DNA of 64,000 nucleotides from Trebouxia sp. TZW2008 (taxonomy: Eukaryota; Chlorophyta; Trebouxiophyceae; Trebouxiales; Trebouxiaceae). A model generated the notes under the pieces. It searched no databases, was not told the DNA's origin, and saw nothing but the letters and a program-made list of their open reading frames with translations. Shown here one piece after another: positions 12,501 through 22,700 of the stretch; position 1 is the first letter of the stretch; every line of letters begins with the position of its first letter. The translations under genes and the position numbers were made by a program. The stretch covers positions 1-64,000 of the forward strand of contig BDIU01000214.1 of the NCBI GenBank assembly GCA_002118135.1, written 5' to 3'.

Positions 12501-15500
12501 ATCATTTGCATGCTTGCTAATGAGATTTGCAGGCCCTTTTAGGTGCAGATAGGTACATGAAATAAGCACTGCAGGCTTCCCCACCTGTATTGCATGGCAC
12601 AGTCAGTGCGGCCGCAAGACAGATTTCAAATTTGCGCTCCTTGCCAGCAAAGGCTGAGGTGTTCACCAGAAAAGTCATGCACGCTGTGGTCTCCTCGACC
12701 TATGACATGCACTCAACATCAGTTGCGGCTTGTCACAAACTTGCCCTCCTTGCCAGCAAAAGCTGAGGTGTTGACCAGGAAAGCCATGCGCACTGTAAGC
12801 CCGTCAACCTGCAACAGCAGATGTTTACCAACAGGAGCATCAGTTACATGTATTGAAGGAAATTGCATGACCCTGCTGGGTGCATGCAAAAGCAAGCAAC
12901 TGCCTCCAACAAAACGCCATAGTCAGTCAGACTAGATGCATACAGATGCAAGCAGCTACCTCCAGGAACAAGCCATCATCAGTCAGAGATGCTGCAAGAC
13001 AGCATTTCAAGGGTTCGCTCTAACAAACAGAAGTCTGCTAATAGGGGCAACAGATTGTGAGGCATTCAAAGCTTGCTGATGCAAGCATACAAATGGAGAT
13101 AAAGGGCGTTGCCATTGTCGCCAGGGAGCTAGGCTGCAAACGACATCAGCCACACGGACAGCCCAACAGACAGGACCTGAAACTAAACTGTCACTATTTA
13201 AGTTCAGAACCTGAATCTCAGGCTATCTGTGTCAGGTATGCATTTCCAGCTCGCCTGGAATGCAGCGTTAATGCTCTATGACTGAAGACCACCACCAACA
13301 GCACAAGAAACAAAGCAGCAGAGCTTAGAGCAGTCTCAGCTGCAAAAAGCCTCTGATCTGCCCAAAATCTCAAACGAAGCCTGTGCTTGCTTGCAGTTCA
13401 CCTCAAAGGACACAAACACCAACTTGTGGCCTTTGCAGCTTTTGTCTCCACACAGAACTAATGCACGTTCGTGTTGGGTCAAATCATCAAGCGCCTTGCA
13501 GACCTTTTTCTCCTCAGAACGGAATGTAACTCCGATTGTGTCAGACTGACCTCAATCGTGGCTAGGAACAACAAAATGTCATTCCAACCATATCAACATG
13601 ACTGACCTCAATTGTGGGTAGTGCTGCTGATTTGTGCTTTGCGCAAACTGTCTCGCCAATGCCAACCAGCCCAGAAAGGCAACAAGTCATCTGGCAGACC
13701 CGTTTGTCCTCAGAATAGAGTGCAATTTCACCCACATCAAAATGATTGACCTCCAATTTGGGCAGTGCTGTTGGTTTGTCCTTTTCGCAGACCGTTTCTC
13801 CAATGCCAGCATCCCCCAGGCGGTTGAAAGCAACAATGTCATTTGGCAGACATTTTCAACCTCAGAACAAAATGAAAAATGCATTTCCAGCCACATGCAA
13901 ATGACTGACCTCAATTGTGGGTAATGCTAATGGTTTGTCCTTGGCGCAGACTGTCTCTCCGATGCCAACGTCACCCAGACCAGTAAAGGCAACAATGTCG
14001 CCTGCCTCCACACGCTCAGCAGGCACTCTGTTGAAGTTGTCGTACACAAACAGCTCAGAAATCTTGCCAGTCTTTGGCTTCTCATCACCTGCACAGTGGA
14101 ATTACACAATTACACAATCACACAATCACACAACACAATCACACAAAATGCAGCACATTTGACCTAAATTGAGACTTTGCACAGATGACTGAAATTGATC
14201 ACTGTATAAACAAAGCCAACACTTGCAAGGGAGACGCGGACAGATGCAATATTTCTGATGGAGGTGCATCACAAAGTACCTCTGACGATCATCAACACAG
14301 CAGCAATAATCGGCAGATATGTACAAAGCTCTGCGTGCAAGGCATCAATCATGCAAATGCATGCACAGCAGACTGTTAAGCAAGTATATCGATACGACCT
14401 ATGTACATCACAAGGCAAACTTTTACAATGCACAACATACATCAAGCAGATGGGTACAGCTTGTGTATTCAAGCCATGCAGAGCCAGACATGTTGCTTTG
14501 ACAACCCTAGGCAAAGCAGCAGTACCTGCTTTCAGGTAGGAGACCTGCTCAGCCTTGCTGATGCAGCCAGAACTGACACGCCCAATGGCAATCCTGCCCT
14601 TGTGGTCATCATAGTCAAGATTGGTGACCAGCAGCTGCAGAGGCGAGTTCAGCTTGACAGAAGGCGGCTGGATTTCCTTCACAATTGCCTCAAACAAGGG
14701 TTCCAGATCATCCGCTAAGCTGCTTGGGAGTGTGCCTGCTGTGCCGTTCACACCTGATGCATAGACTGCGGGGAAGTCGCACTGCTCGTCTGAGGCGCCC
14801 AGCTCGCAGAACAGCTCAAAGGTTGTGTCAATGACATAGTCAGGCCTGCACACAGCAATGAATGACTTGCAGCGGGGGGTGACAATGTGTAATGCCCGAA
14901 AAAGCCCTTGACAAGAAAGGCATCATTGTGCTGCAGGCACTTCAGTGTGCCACAACCAGGATCCGTACAATGTAACCTTGACCCAACGTGCTTGGTAGAG
15001 TGCGCTCAAGCTTGGCATGCGACAGATGGGAAGATTCAAGGTGTTAGGGCTCCACGCTTGGATGTGCTGACAGTGGTTGCATACCTGGCAGCATCACGGT
15101 CAATCTTGTTGACAACAACAATGACCTTCTTGTTGAGTGCCAGAGACTTCCTCAGGACAAACCGTGTCTGTGGCATTGGCCCCTCTACAGAGTCAACTAG
15201 CAGCAGCACACCTGCACCACAGCACAGACCATCCCTTGAGACGCAGCAAAGGCAGCACTGCTGAATTGTGAATTGCTGATGCATCTGTGAGTATTTCTGA
15301 TCAGGTGAATTTACTAAGCAATGGTCTAAGCTTTTTCACCATCCTGATGATAATGTGAAGCATTGCACAGAAGAAGTTGGCTTTTTGCTCAATGCAGCAT
15401 CAAACGTTGGAAGATACTTATCCTCATCTAGTTTAGGCACACGATAAAGTAGCAATCAATGCAGACAGCAGATTCAAGAATTGGACAATCAGTACAAAAT

Positions 15501-16319
15501 GGACAAAAGATGGCTGACTCACCATCACACATGTTCAGCACACGCTCTACCTCCCCACCAAAGTCAGCGTGACCTGGCGTGTCAATGATATTAATTTTGA
15601 TGCCCTGCAAGCATTCAAGCCTTAAAAGCAGAACATGACTCCAAAAACACACAAGCCTTGAGGAGGCCCATGATGCCTAGTGCAAAGATTGGCAGCACAA
15701 GCTGACAGATCAGCTCCAGCAGCAGCAAAATACCTTGTATCTGACTGCAGTGTTTTTGGAAAGAATGGTGATGCCACGTTCCCGCTCGATATCATTGCTG
15801 TCCATAATGCGTTCTTGCGTTTGCTGATGCTCTCTGAAGACTTTGCTCTGCTTAAGCATAGAGTCCACCTGCAACACACAGCTGGCGTTGGCACAGTCTA
15901 CATAAGCAGCACACTGCTGTATTTTGTGACTGAGCTTAGCAGGCAACTTGACTGTTTTGCTGCACCCACCAAAGTTGTCTTGCCATGGTCGACATGAGCA
16001 ATGATAGCTATGTTGCGAATGTCATGCTTGGAAGTCAGCTCATCACTGTCTGTGGGCTCCTTGAGTTGACCTGTAGGAGCAGAAGGACTGATCTTAGACA
16101 CAACTTGGCGTCAACAGAAGAAATTGTGCATCAACTCACCCTCCAATGTAGCAGCTGCGCGAGCCTGTACGGCGCATCGAGCGGCTGCATGCTTATGCTG
16201 GGCAAGCAAGCTGCCGTTTTTAGGGCCACCTTGGGGGCAGCCTGCAGAGAGTTGCTCTCGTGAAATTTGGCGCGATTACACAGGGCGCGACAGCGATGGC
16301 GGCTAGAAAGCGTCGCCAT
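9569..16319 (-). CDS. typA: TypA/BipA translational GTPase, organellar (plastid) type
   Basis: Twelve exons on the minus strand (16319-16140, 16092-15970, 15868-15734, 15604-15523, 15211-15085, 14845-14526, 14088-13910, 12479-12225, 11731-11571, 10739-10413, 9943-9850, 9622-9569) join to 678 aa with every phase consistent. After an N-terminal presequence come the GTPase motifs: [11 protein letters not shown] (G1), RERGITI (G2), [13 protein letters not shown] (G3), [10 protein letters not shown] (G4). EF-G-like domains and the BipA C-terminal domain follow, with [26 protein letters not shown] and TNIR. TypA/BipA is a ribosome-associated GTPase for ribosome assembly and stress translation; plant copies act in chloroplasts. 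Four exons are flanked by decayed partial copies listed separately. The second exon uses TAAG|ATC as acceptor, the least certain junction. Plastid rather than mitochondrial location is inference. Confidence 0.93.
10318..10378 (-). pseudogene. Partial downstream copy of TypA exon 10 (3' end)
   Basis: This segment repeats the 3' end of TypA exon 10 at 10408-10470, the stretch coding for [12 protein letters not shown]. It lies about 90 bp downstream in the sense of the gene. Changes in the donor region and reading frame make it a relic inside the intron. Confidence 0.75.
10812..10939 (-). pseudogene. Decayed upstream copy of TypA exon 10 (5' part)
   Basis: This copies the first 125 or so bp of exon 10, including the CTGCAG acceptor, exactly 200 bp upstream of the intact exon start (10739). 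It still reads [17 protein letters not shown], but a TGA stands where the intact exon has TGG (Trp of GPWCG) and similarity ends soon after. Inclusion would truncate the protein. Confidence 0.85.
11190..11470 (-). repeat. Two decayed downstream copies of TypA exon 9 (3' part)
   Basis: The 3' part of exon 9, coding [18 protein letters not shown], recurs at about 11395-11470 nearly intact and again at about 11190-11258 in much more degraded form, with indels that shift the frame. Both lie downstream of the intact exon at 11571-11731, in the following intron. Confidence 0.8.
12062..12182 (-). pseudogene. Downstream copy of TypA exon 8 (3' part with donor)
   Basis: This matches 12222-12342 at a 160-bp offset. 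It includes the coding end [15 protein letters not shown] and a donor (GTGAGT). It starts within the exon, so it has no acceptor of its own. Confidence 0.85.
12626..12825 (-). repeat. Two upstream copies of TypA exon 8 (5' part)
   Basis: The 5' part of exon 8, coding [16 protein letters not shown], recurs at about 12626-12720 and 12722-12825, both upstream of the intact exon at 12225-12479. Each keeps the start of the exon and loses the rest. The nearer copy reads [20 protein letters not shown], with substitutions relative to the intact exon. Confidence 0.85.
13532..13833 (-). repeat. Three downstream copies of TypA exon 7 (3' part)
   Basis: The end of exon 7, coding [15 protein letters not shown] plus PTIE and the donor, recurs at about 13738-13833, 13580-13682 and, as a short tail only, about 13532-13565. 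Spacing from the intact exon end at 13910 is about 160 bp. Divergence differs between copies, and each keeps a GTCA-type donor or its remnant. Confidence 0.8.
14095..14160. repeat. ACACAAT microsatellite in TypA intron
   Basis: A run of ACACAAT/CACACAAT units lies in the intron upstream of exon 7. Confidence 0.85.
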
Positions 16320-17111
16320 TTACTTGAGCGAGGCTGCGCAAATGCGCTGAAGCTCTGGGGAGCACGCCGTCTCGAAACCGAGGGTACCCTCTTGAGGCAT
16401 TTGTGCTGAAGCAGTTGACAGGTGCCTTGCTCGGATGTCAATAGCATACTTTGCATCTTGTTCCACGCGCTTGAATAGCGCGACGAAGATGCAGCAGGGA
16501 AGGCTGTCGCGACACTACAGTTGGAAATGCTGTCTAACGACGTTCGCAGGCCACTGTATGCGCACACGTGGATTCCCTGTGAACCGTCTTGCCCTATCCT
16601 TGAACCGGGGGCTCGTTAGGGTACTGTATGATGATCCACCCAATTTTATAGCACTTCTCCACGCAGTTAGAGCTGGCTTGCCAGACAAAGGCTGAAACCA
16701 CCTTTTCAGCATGATGTCACAGCGTAACCTCTGTGAGATGGTAGTAAGACTGACATGATCCATGGCCAACGAAGCTATGGAATGGCCATGGTGTCATTAG
16801 CGTAACAACTTTCTAAGCAAGCCAAGCCTTAAGGCTGTGTAGAAGAGAGTGTCACTTATTGCTGCTTCAGAATCACAGAGCAGCATTGCAAAGCATTGAG
16901 GTGAAGCATTCTTCTAAAAATCTGGAGTCGTTGACTGCTGTGATGTTTCTAGGAATCTAGCTTTCGGTCTGCAGATTTTGACCCTGCACAAATTCCGAAA
17001 GCTTGCAAAACAGGCTAGTATTGCAAATCGCGGCGTTAATCGTAGCAACAACCTCAAGCGCATCTCAGGTCCAAAATCTGGGTCTATCTTACAACAGTGT
17101 CCGACACCAGT
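16320..17111. other. Divergent region between TypA and hypothetical TM gene
   Basis: This should carry the TypA promoter on one side and the start region of the next gene on the other. An open frame at 16435-16695 (+) has no recognisable similarity. An acceptor-like CTCAG near 17068 means an upstream exon of the 17112 gene could lie here. Confidence 0.4.
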
Positions 17112-18425
17112 ATGCTGCCTGTCGATGTGCTACTCCGCTGGAAGCGCACATTCCGCGTTGCTCTACCAATCTTGCTCGCTGTGGATATGGTGCACAGCAT
17201 GTACTACGTGGCTGGTCTATACAAGAAACGGCGACAGGCAAGCATCACACTTCACTGTGATCACGCGGGGCAATCTGTCTAGGCAGACTTGAGCACGTCA
17301 GGTTCCTCTTGAATTTGGCAGGAATGGGAGGAAGAGGACTTTGCTGAGGTCAGGGAAGCAGTGAAGGGCATGCTGCATGGCGTTGTGCAACATTGCCAGC
17401 ACAAAGACCCGCTGCTATGGCCCTCAGTCATCAGTCATGCCTTTGGCAGCAGCAACGACAGCAAGTCCTGCATGCGGAAAGAACAAGCTGTCGGGAGACT
17501 GGATGATGGACGCCTTGCCCCTGATACCAGCAAAAGCCCTTCTGAGTATGGTGCAAGTGATATTTTCTACCAGATGGGAATGTGCTGTTCAGAGCGGTGA
17601 GCTGCATGTCTGCCTGTCCTCAACTGTTTCCTGACAATGTGTAGTTGGCTCTAGTTTTGCATGCAATATCAGCAGTGCACAAAATCTCAGGCATGCTTTG
17701 CTCTGTGAAGTATTCAGTACATAGCGGGCAAAAGCATGTGCTGCTCCTTGTGAAAAGTTTGGTCAGCACACCCTACCTCTACCTCAATTCCATTGCGTTT
17801 ACGCCGTGATGTGCCCACAACCCAATACATTTATACCATGTTGTGCAGAGAGGATACAGAGTGCACAGCAAATGAGCAGCCAGATCTAGACACAGAGCAG
17901 AGCTGTGCAAGCCAGCATCAGCACAGCACCCCAACAGAGCCTGCTGCAGACACCCACTTGAGCTGGAGTACATTTTTGCGCTTCTGGGACAAGCTACAGT
18001 GGTCTCCTATTGCAAACATGCAGTTGCCTCTGTCAACCAGGTCACACGCAGGCTCTGCAGAAGCACCTGCACAAAGCTCTACACCAGCAGCGGCACCTAC
18101 AGAACCTGCAGCGGCTATGGATACCGCAACAGGTACAGATTGCGCAACAGGCGCTAATGCACATCAAAGTAGCTATGCTTGGACATCAAGTCCAGCTCAG
18201 CGCAGGCTTGAACAGCAATTCACAAAGCTTGTTGGCACAGTTCAGCATTCTCTTGGCAGTGCTGTAGACAGACTGCCACAACATGCTGTTGTACAAGGTT
18301 GCCCCTGGCCATGCATGGCTTTGACAAGACGGTCTGCTCTAAGATGGCATGTTGCATGGCATGGGTTTACATGGCCTGACGTCTCTCAAGCATCATTGGA
18401 GCTGCAACTAGATGACTGCTACTGA
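17112..18425 (+). CDS. Hypothetical protein with one N-terminal membrane segment
   Basis: I do not recognise the family. Three exons (17112-17237, 17322-17596, 17849-18425) join in phase to 325 aa; the first intron has a GC donor (CAG|GCAAGC). The protein starts with a short basic stretch, then a hydrophobic segment (RVALPILLAVDMVHSMYYV), an acidic helix-like EWEEEDFAEVREAVKGML, and an Ala/Thr/Pro/Ser-rich C-terminal half. The start is a guess: ATG 17112 is the first in-frame Met in the exon, but more exons may lie upstream. The gene converges with the NDUFA7-like gene, leaving about 235 bp between stops. Confidence 0.5.
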
Positions 18426-18660
18426 GGGGTGTCTAGTGGTGTGTTTGTACCAATGTCTGTACATATACAGCAAAGGCCTGCTTCGCAAGCAACACAGCAA
18501 ACAATGACCAGCTGATCTGTACTCAATGTATCATAGCATGTAATTGTATCTTGCTGTCCACTGAACATCGAAGAAACATCGAAGAAAAGGGTCAACAGAT
18601 GCTTTCTGTCTGGAGTTGGTAATTGTGTGTCTGGCGTTTGTCACAGAGTGGCCTGTGCTA

Positions 18661-19390
18661 CTACGTGTATCCATTGTTTTCATAATCCAGCAAGGCTGTA
18701 CGCTTGTTCCATCCTGTAGCTGGCCTCCAAGGTCTGCCAGGTGTCAGGTCAGCAGCTGCCACAGGCTGCACACAGAATCTTGTAAGCACCTTTCCACGCA
18801 GGGCTATATCATATCAACAGTGTAACTGCAAATGAGCAACACTTACTGTGTCATCTTTTGCAGTGACATCGAGCTGATACCGCACGGTCTTCTTCTTGTT
18901 TGTGCCACCCACCAACATGCCTTCTCGTCTTGTGTCTCTGGCTACAGCAGAGCAATCAGTTGTCACCAACAAATAGAAGGTATGCATGCATGACACAAAA
19001 TGTGAGGCTGTGCAAGCGTGGCTTACAGTAGTATTTGATGTCATACACAAGCTCCTCTCTTGCTTGTGGTATCATGGGTCGCACAGGCTGTGACCTGCAA
19101 CGCAGAGTGTTCAACCCCTCAATAGATTCCAACCAGAGGGCGATGTGCAGGCACTCTTCATGTCATGTACCCGGGTGCATGGATTCTGTACTCAGTAGCT
19201 TTGTGCAAGTAGTCTCTGTACTCCGCAGATGAAGCAACGCCAGTTAACTGCACGAAGATCCATATTGCGTCACAAGAAAGTTATGTGAAGTGCCGTAGCA
19301 CGTGCAATCACGGCAGCTTGCCTCCCAAGGCGCCTTGAAGGGAATTTTTGAAAAAAAGTTCTTCACTGTAGCCAGCGCTTTCGAAGCCAT
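18661..19390 (-). CDS. NDUFA7: Mitochondrial complex I subunit NDUFA7/B14.5a-like
   Basis: This gene is split into five small exons (19390-19322, 19247-19171, 19094-19027, 18941-18847, 18765-18661) that join in phase to 137 aa ending TALLDYENNGYT. It begins MASKALATVKNFFSKIPFKA, a basic amphipathic start. Next come SSAEYRDYLHKATEYR, REELVYDIKYY and SRDTRREGM. As I recall it, the plant NDUFA7 (B14.5a) subunit has the same order: an EYRDYL block, a YY or YH followed by RD-RR, and a short basic tail. The role would be an accessory subunit of the mitochondrial NADH:ubiquinone oxidoreductase. The first intron uses a GC donor (GAG|GCAAGC). The family call is from memory of motifs and moderate; the exon structure itself is convincing. 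It is divergent from TFIP11, 348 bp away. Confidence 0.7.
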
Positions 19391-19738
19391 GCTGGCTCAC
19401 AGCAGGCGACAGCGTCAGTACTGCTTCACTGCCGCGTCACGTTCAGCGTCTGAAGGCGCACAGGATCAGGACTGGGTTGAGCTATGTGTTGTACGCAATA
19501 TCTAGCGTCTTGCACCTCTGCGGCCCAGCCGAGCTTGTCGCGCATCAATGAATCGCATACCAAGTCAGGCATGACTGATATGACTAAACCTGCTTGCATC
19601 AGAGCGATGCTTTTGCTTGCATCAGAGCGAGGCTCTGCATGCTCACCGCATCAGCCAAGCAACGAGAACCCTCTGATCGCTACTATCGGCAAGATATTGA
19701 TAGTCAATCATGCTGTAAGCTGCCCATTCTTTGCAAGC
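19391..19738. promoter_or_regulatory. Shared divergent promoter region, NDUFA7-like / TFIP11
   Basis: There are 348 bp between two divergent start codons, so both promoters must lie here or overlap the 5' ends. No specific element was identified. Confidence 0.45.
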
Positions 19739-22700
19739 ATGGATGAAAAGCAAAACTATGAGCGATTCGATCTAGACAACGACTATGAGGGCGGCGAGTG
19801 GGTTGGCGACGAGTACTTCTATCGTGGCAAAAAGCAAAAGTACCAGCAAACAGCTGAAGACCGCCTCTACGGCGTGTTTGCTGACAGCGACTCCGAAGGA
19901 GAGGGTCGAGGCAAAAAGAGGTCACGCAAGCCCGCTGACTTCAGCAAGCCAGTGGGCTTTGTGTCAAGTGGCGTGACGCAAGACACCACGCAGAAGCCGG
20001 AAGATGTCATCAAAAGCGAGCATCAGACCATGCCCGCAGCAAGAGCAGGCCTGGGGGCAGGTGCAGGATTGGGAGCAACTCCAGGGCTAGGTCTAGGTGC
20101 TGGACTTGGCGCAGGTGCTGGACTTGGTGCAAGTACAGGCCCACCTGATGCTGACGTAGAGATGGATGAGGAGCCAGAAAGTCTACTGCCCACAGCCTTT
20201 GGCCAGCGGTAGGTTGCTGTAGCTGTCTGACTGCATACTGTGCCTACGCCTTATGGATGCTTGTTGTGATGTGTGCGTTTGTTACAAAGGTTGCACTGTG
20301 CAGGATCATGCAGTCAGCAGCTCAGCGAGCTCAAGCGCAAGCAGCACAGCGTCAGAAGGAAGCTGTGAAAGCCAGGCCAAAGACTGGTGCAGCAGCTGAC
20401 ATTGGGAAGTTTGAGCAGCACACAAAAGGTTTTGGTCAGAAAATGCTCGAGAAGATGGGATATGTGGCTGGCCAAGGTCTTGGCTCCAAGGGTCAGGGTA
20501 TCTCTAGACCTGTAGAGGCGAAGCTGAGACCTAAGAATGTTGGCCTTGGTGCTGGCGGCCATGCTGAACACAAGTTGTCCCTAGAGGTTGAAGACAAGAA
20601 GGCAGAACCAGCAGTGAGATGCTTTTGCCTATCTCTAGCTCAGCCTGCATGCCAATGTAGCCAGCAATGTATGCACGCAACCAATCCTGCATTCCTGCTG
20701 TGCCAGAACATCAGCTTCGAGCCGGGAGTGCTGCCCGTCTTGTCACTGTTTGTCTCAGCCTGCATGCCAATGTAGCCAGCAGCATCAGCATGCACCCAAT
20801 CCTGAACTTCTGCTGTGTCAGAGCATTTCAGCACAGGTGCTGACCATAATCCATGATGCGCGTGTCTACCTGGGCTGTACAGGCAATGCGAACATGCTAT
20901 GCTGACTGCCATGTTGGTTTTACAGGCAGCAGCAAAGCCAAGTCAGCCCAAGACCTGGAAGAAAAAGCATGCTGCCAAGCCAAGGCAGGACTACAGAACC
21001 ATGGCTGATGTCCTCAACGAGGTTGCAGAGCTGCCTCTGGAAGAGCCAAAGCAAACAATCATTGACATGCGAGGCAAGCAGAAGCGGCTGGTTACAAATC
21101 TTGAGCACCTGAACCAGGAACAAGAGGATGAGGACGGGGACCTGACCCCCATGCCTGAGCTACAGCACAACATGCGCCTGCTTGTTGATGTTGCTGAAGC
21201 CGACATCCGCCGCATTGACGGCAAGCTAAGGCACGAGAAGGACACAGCCGTCATTCTGGGCCGTGAGCAAACCCGCCTGCAGGACGAAGTGGAGGCAGCT
21301 GAAACACAGGTGCAGCGCCTCAACCAAATTTTGCAGACAGTCAGCCAGTGTCAGACTGCAGACGCATCCATCACTACAACAGACATCCAGCAGACCTATA
21401 GCAAACTCAAGCAGCACAACAGGGAGGAGTACTTCATGTACAACTTAGCAGCAGCAGCATTGGCTCAGGTTCTGCCACGCTTGACTCAGCTACTGGCAGC
21501 CTGGCGTCCTTTAGAAGAGCCTGCCTTAGGCACAGCAGAGTTTGCCAGGTGGCGAGAACTGCTGGAGTCAGAACAGCAGAAGAGCAACGCCGTCTTCCAG
21601 GCTAGGGGGGGGGGCAGCAGTGATCCGTACGTGCAGCTGTGCGCGGCTATAGTCATGCCTAAGCTCAGTAGGGCGGTTACCAATGACTGGGAGCCGCGTA
21701 ATCCTGAGCCCATGCTGCAGTTTGTGGAGTTATGGGGTCCCCTCTTGCCAGGTGCGCTCCAACAGCAGCTTTTGGAGAGCCTCATTTTCCCCAAGGTGGG
21801 CTGCCATGTCACTAGCGTTCTGCTTTGTTCAACATACATGAGCGAGCCAAGCATAGACGTGCTACCCTTGATCAGATAAACGTTGAGCTAAGGCAGGAAT
21901 AGCTCATAGGAGTCAAGAGAGTGTTGGTTTGAGCGCTGTGCTCCAGGCATGTCAAGCTCCAGCAAGCTGTATGATGTGTGTTTTGCCTAGCAGCTCAGTT
22001 CACATGCATTTGTGACCTAGTGCATGCTGAGCTTCAGCAGGTTCTGGCTTAGCTACACAGGTCAGCACTATTGACATTGCATTTTGGCAGTTGATCAGAG
22101 CAATGAGGCTCAGCATGGCTATTCAGCACTTTGGTGATAGTTGATAAAATGCAGCTGAACAGCCCAGCTGCTCTTCGCTAAGTTCTATTGCTTGTCGAGC
22201 ATGGTGAAACAAGGTTTGTCTTTCTGGTTCCTGACCACAAATGGTGGAATCTGTAACACTGGTCACTATTCGAGCCATGATGTGCAAGCCTGGAAGCTTC
22301 ACATCTCATCTGACTCAGAATGCTTGATTTTCAAGCTGGTTTATAGATGTTTTTGATTGAAGCTATGAACTGCAAGTGCAGACTACGTTTTGCAACCCAC
22401 AAGCTGACCGTATCGACTGTCTTGTCCGCTGCTTGCATGTCAAAAGTAAAAGTTCTGACTACTGCCCTGGTCATCATCTTCAAGCGACACTGACTCACAA
22501 AGCATTCGCAAAATTGTAAACCAGAGTCGCAACTTCTTTTCTTGCCCACAACTTGTCTAAGGCTGTCAGGCAAATGCTGACAGTATTCATTATGGGCTGC
22601 TTGATCTGTACTTAGTCATCACCAGGTTCTGCCGGGCTGCCTCCCCCATTTGCAAAAATGATTCACTTAAGACTTTGCCATTGTCCAGCGCAATCATTGA

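Noticed and set aside
16435..16695. Possible small gene upstream of TypA
   Set aside because: Only one short frame, no conserved motif, and no partner exon I could join in phase.
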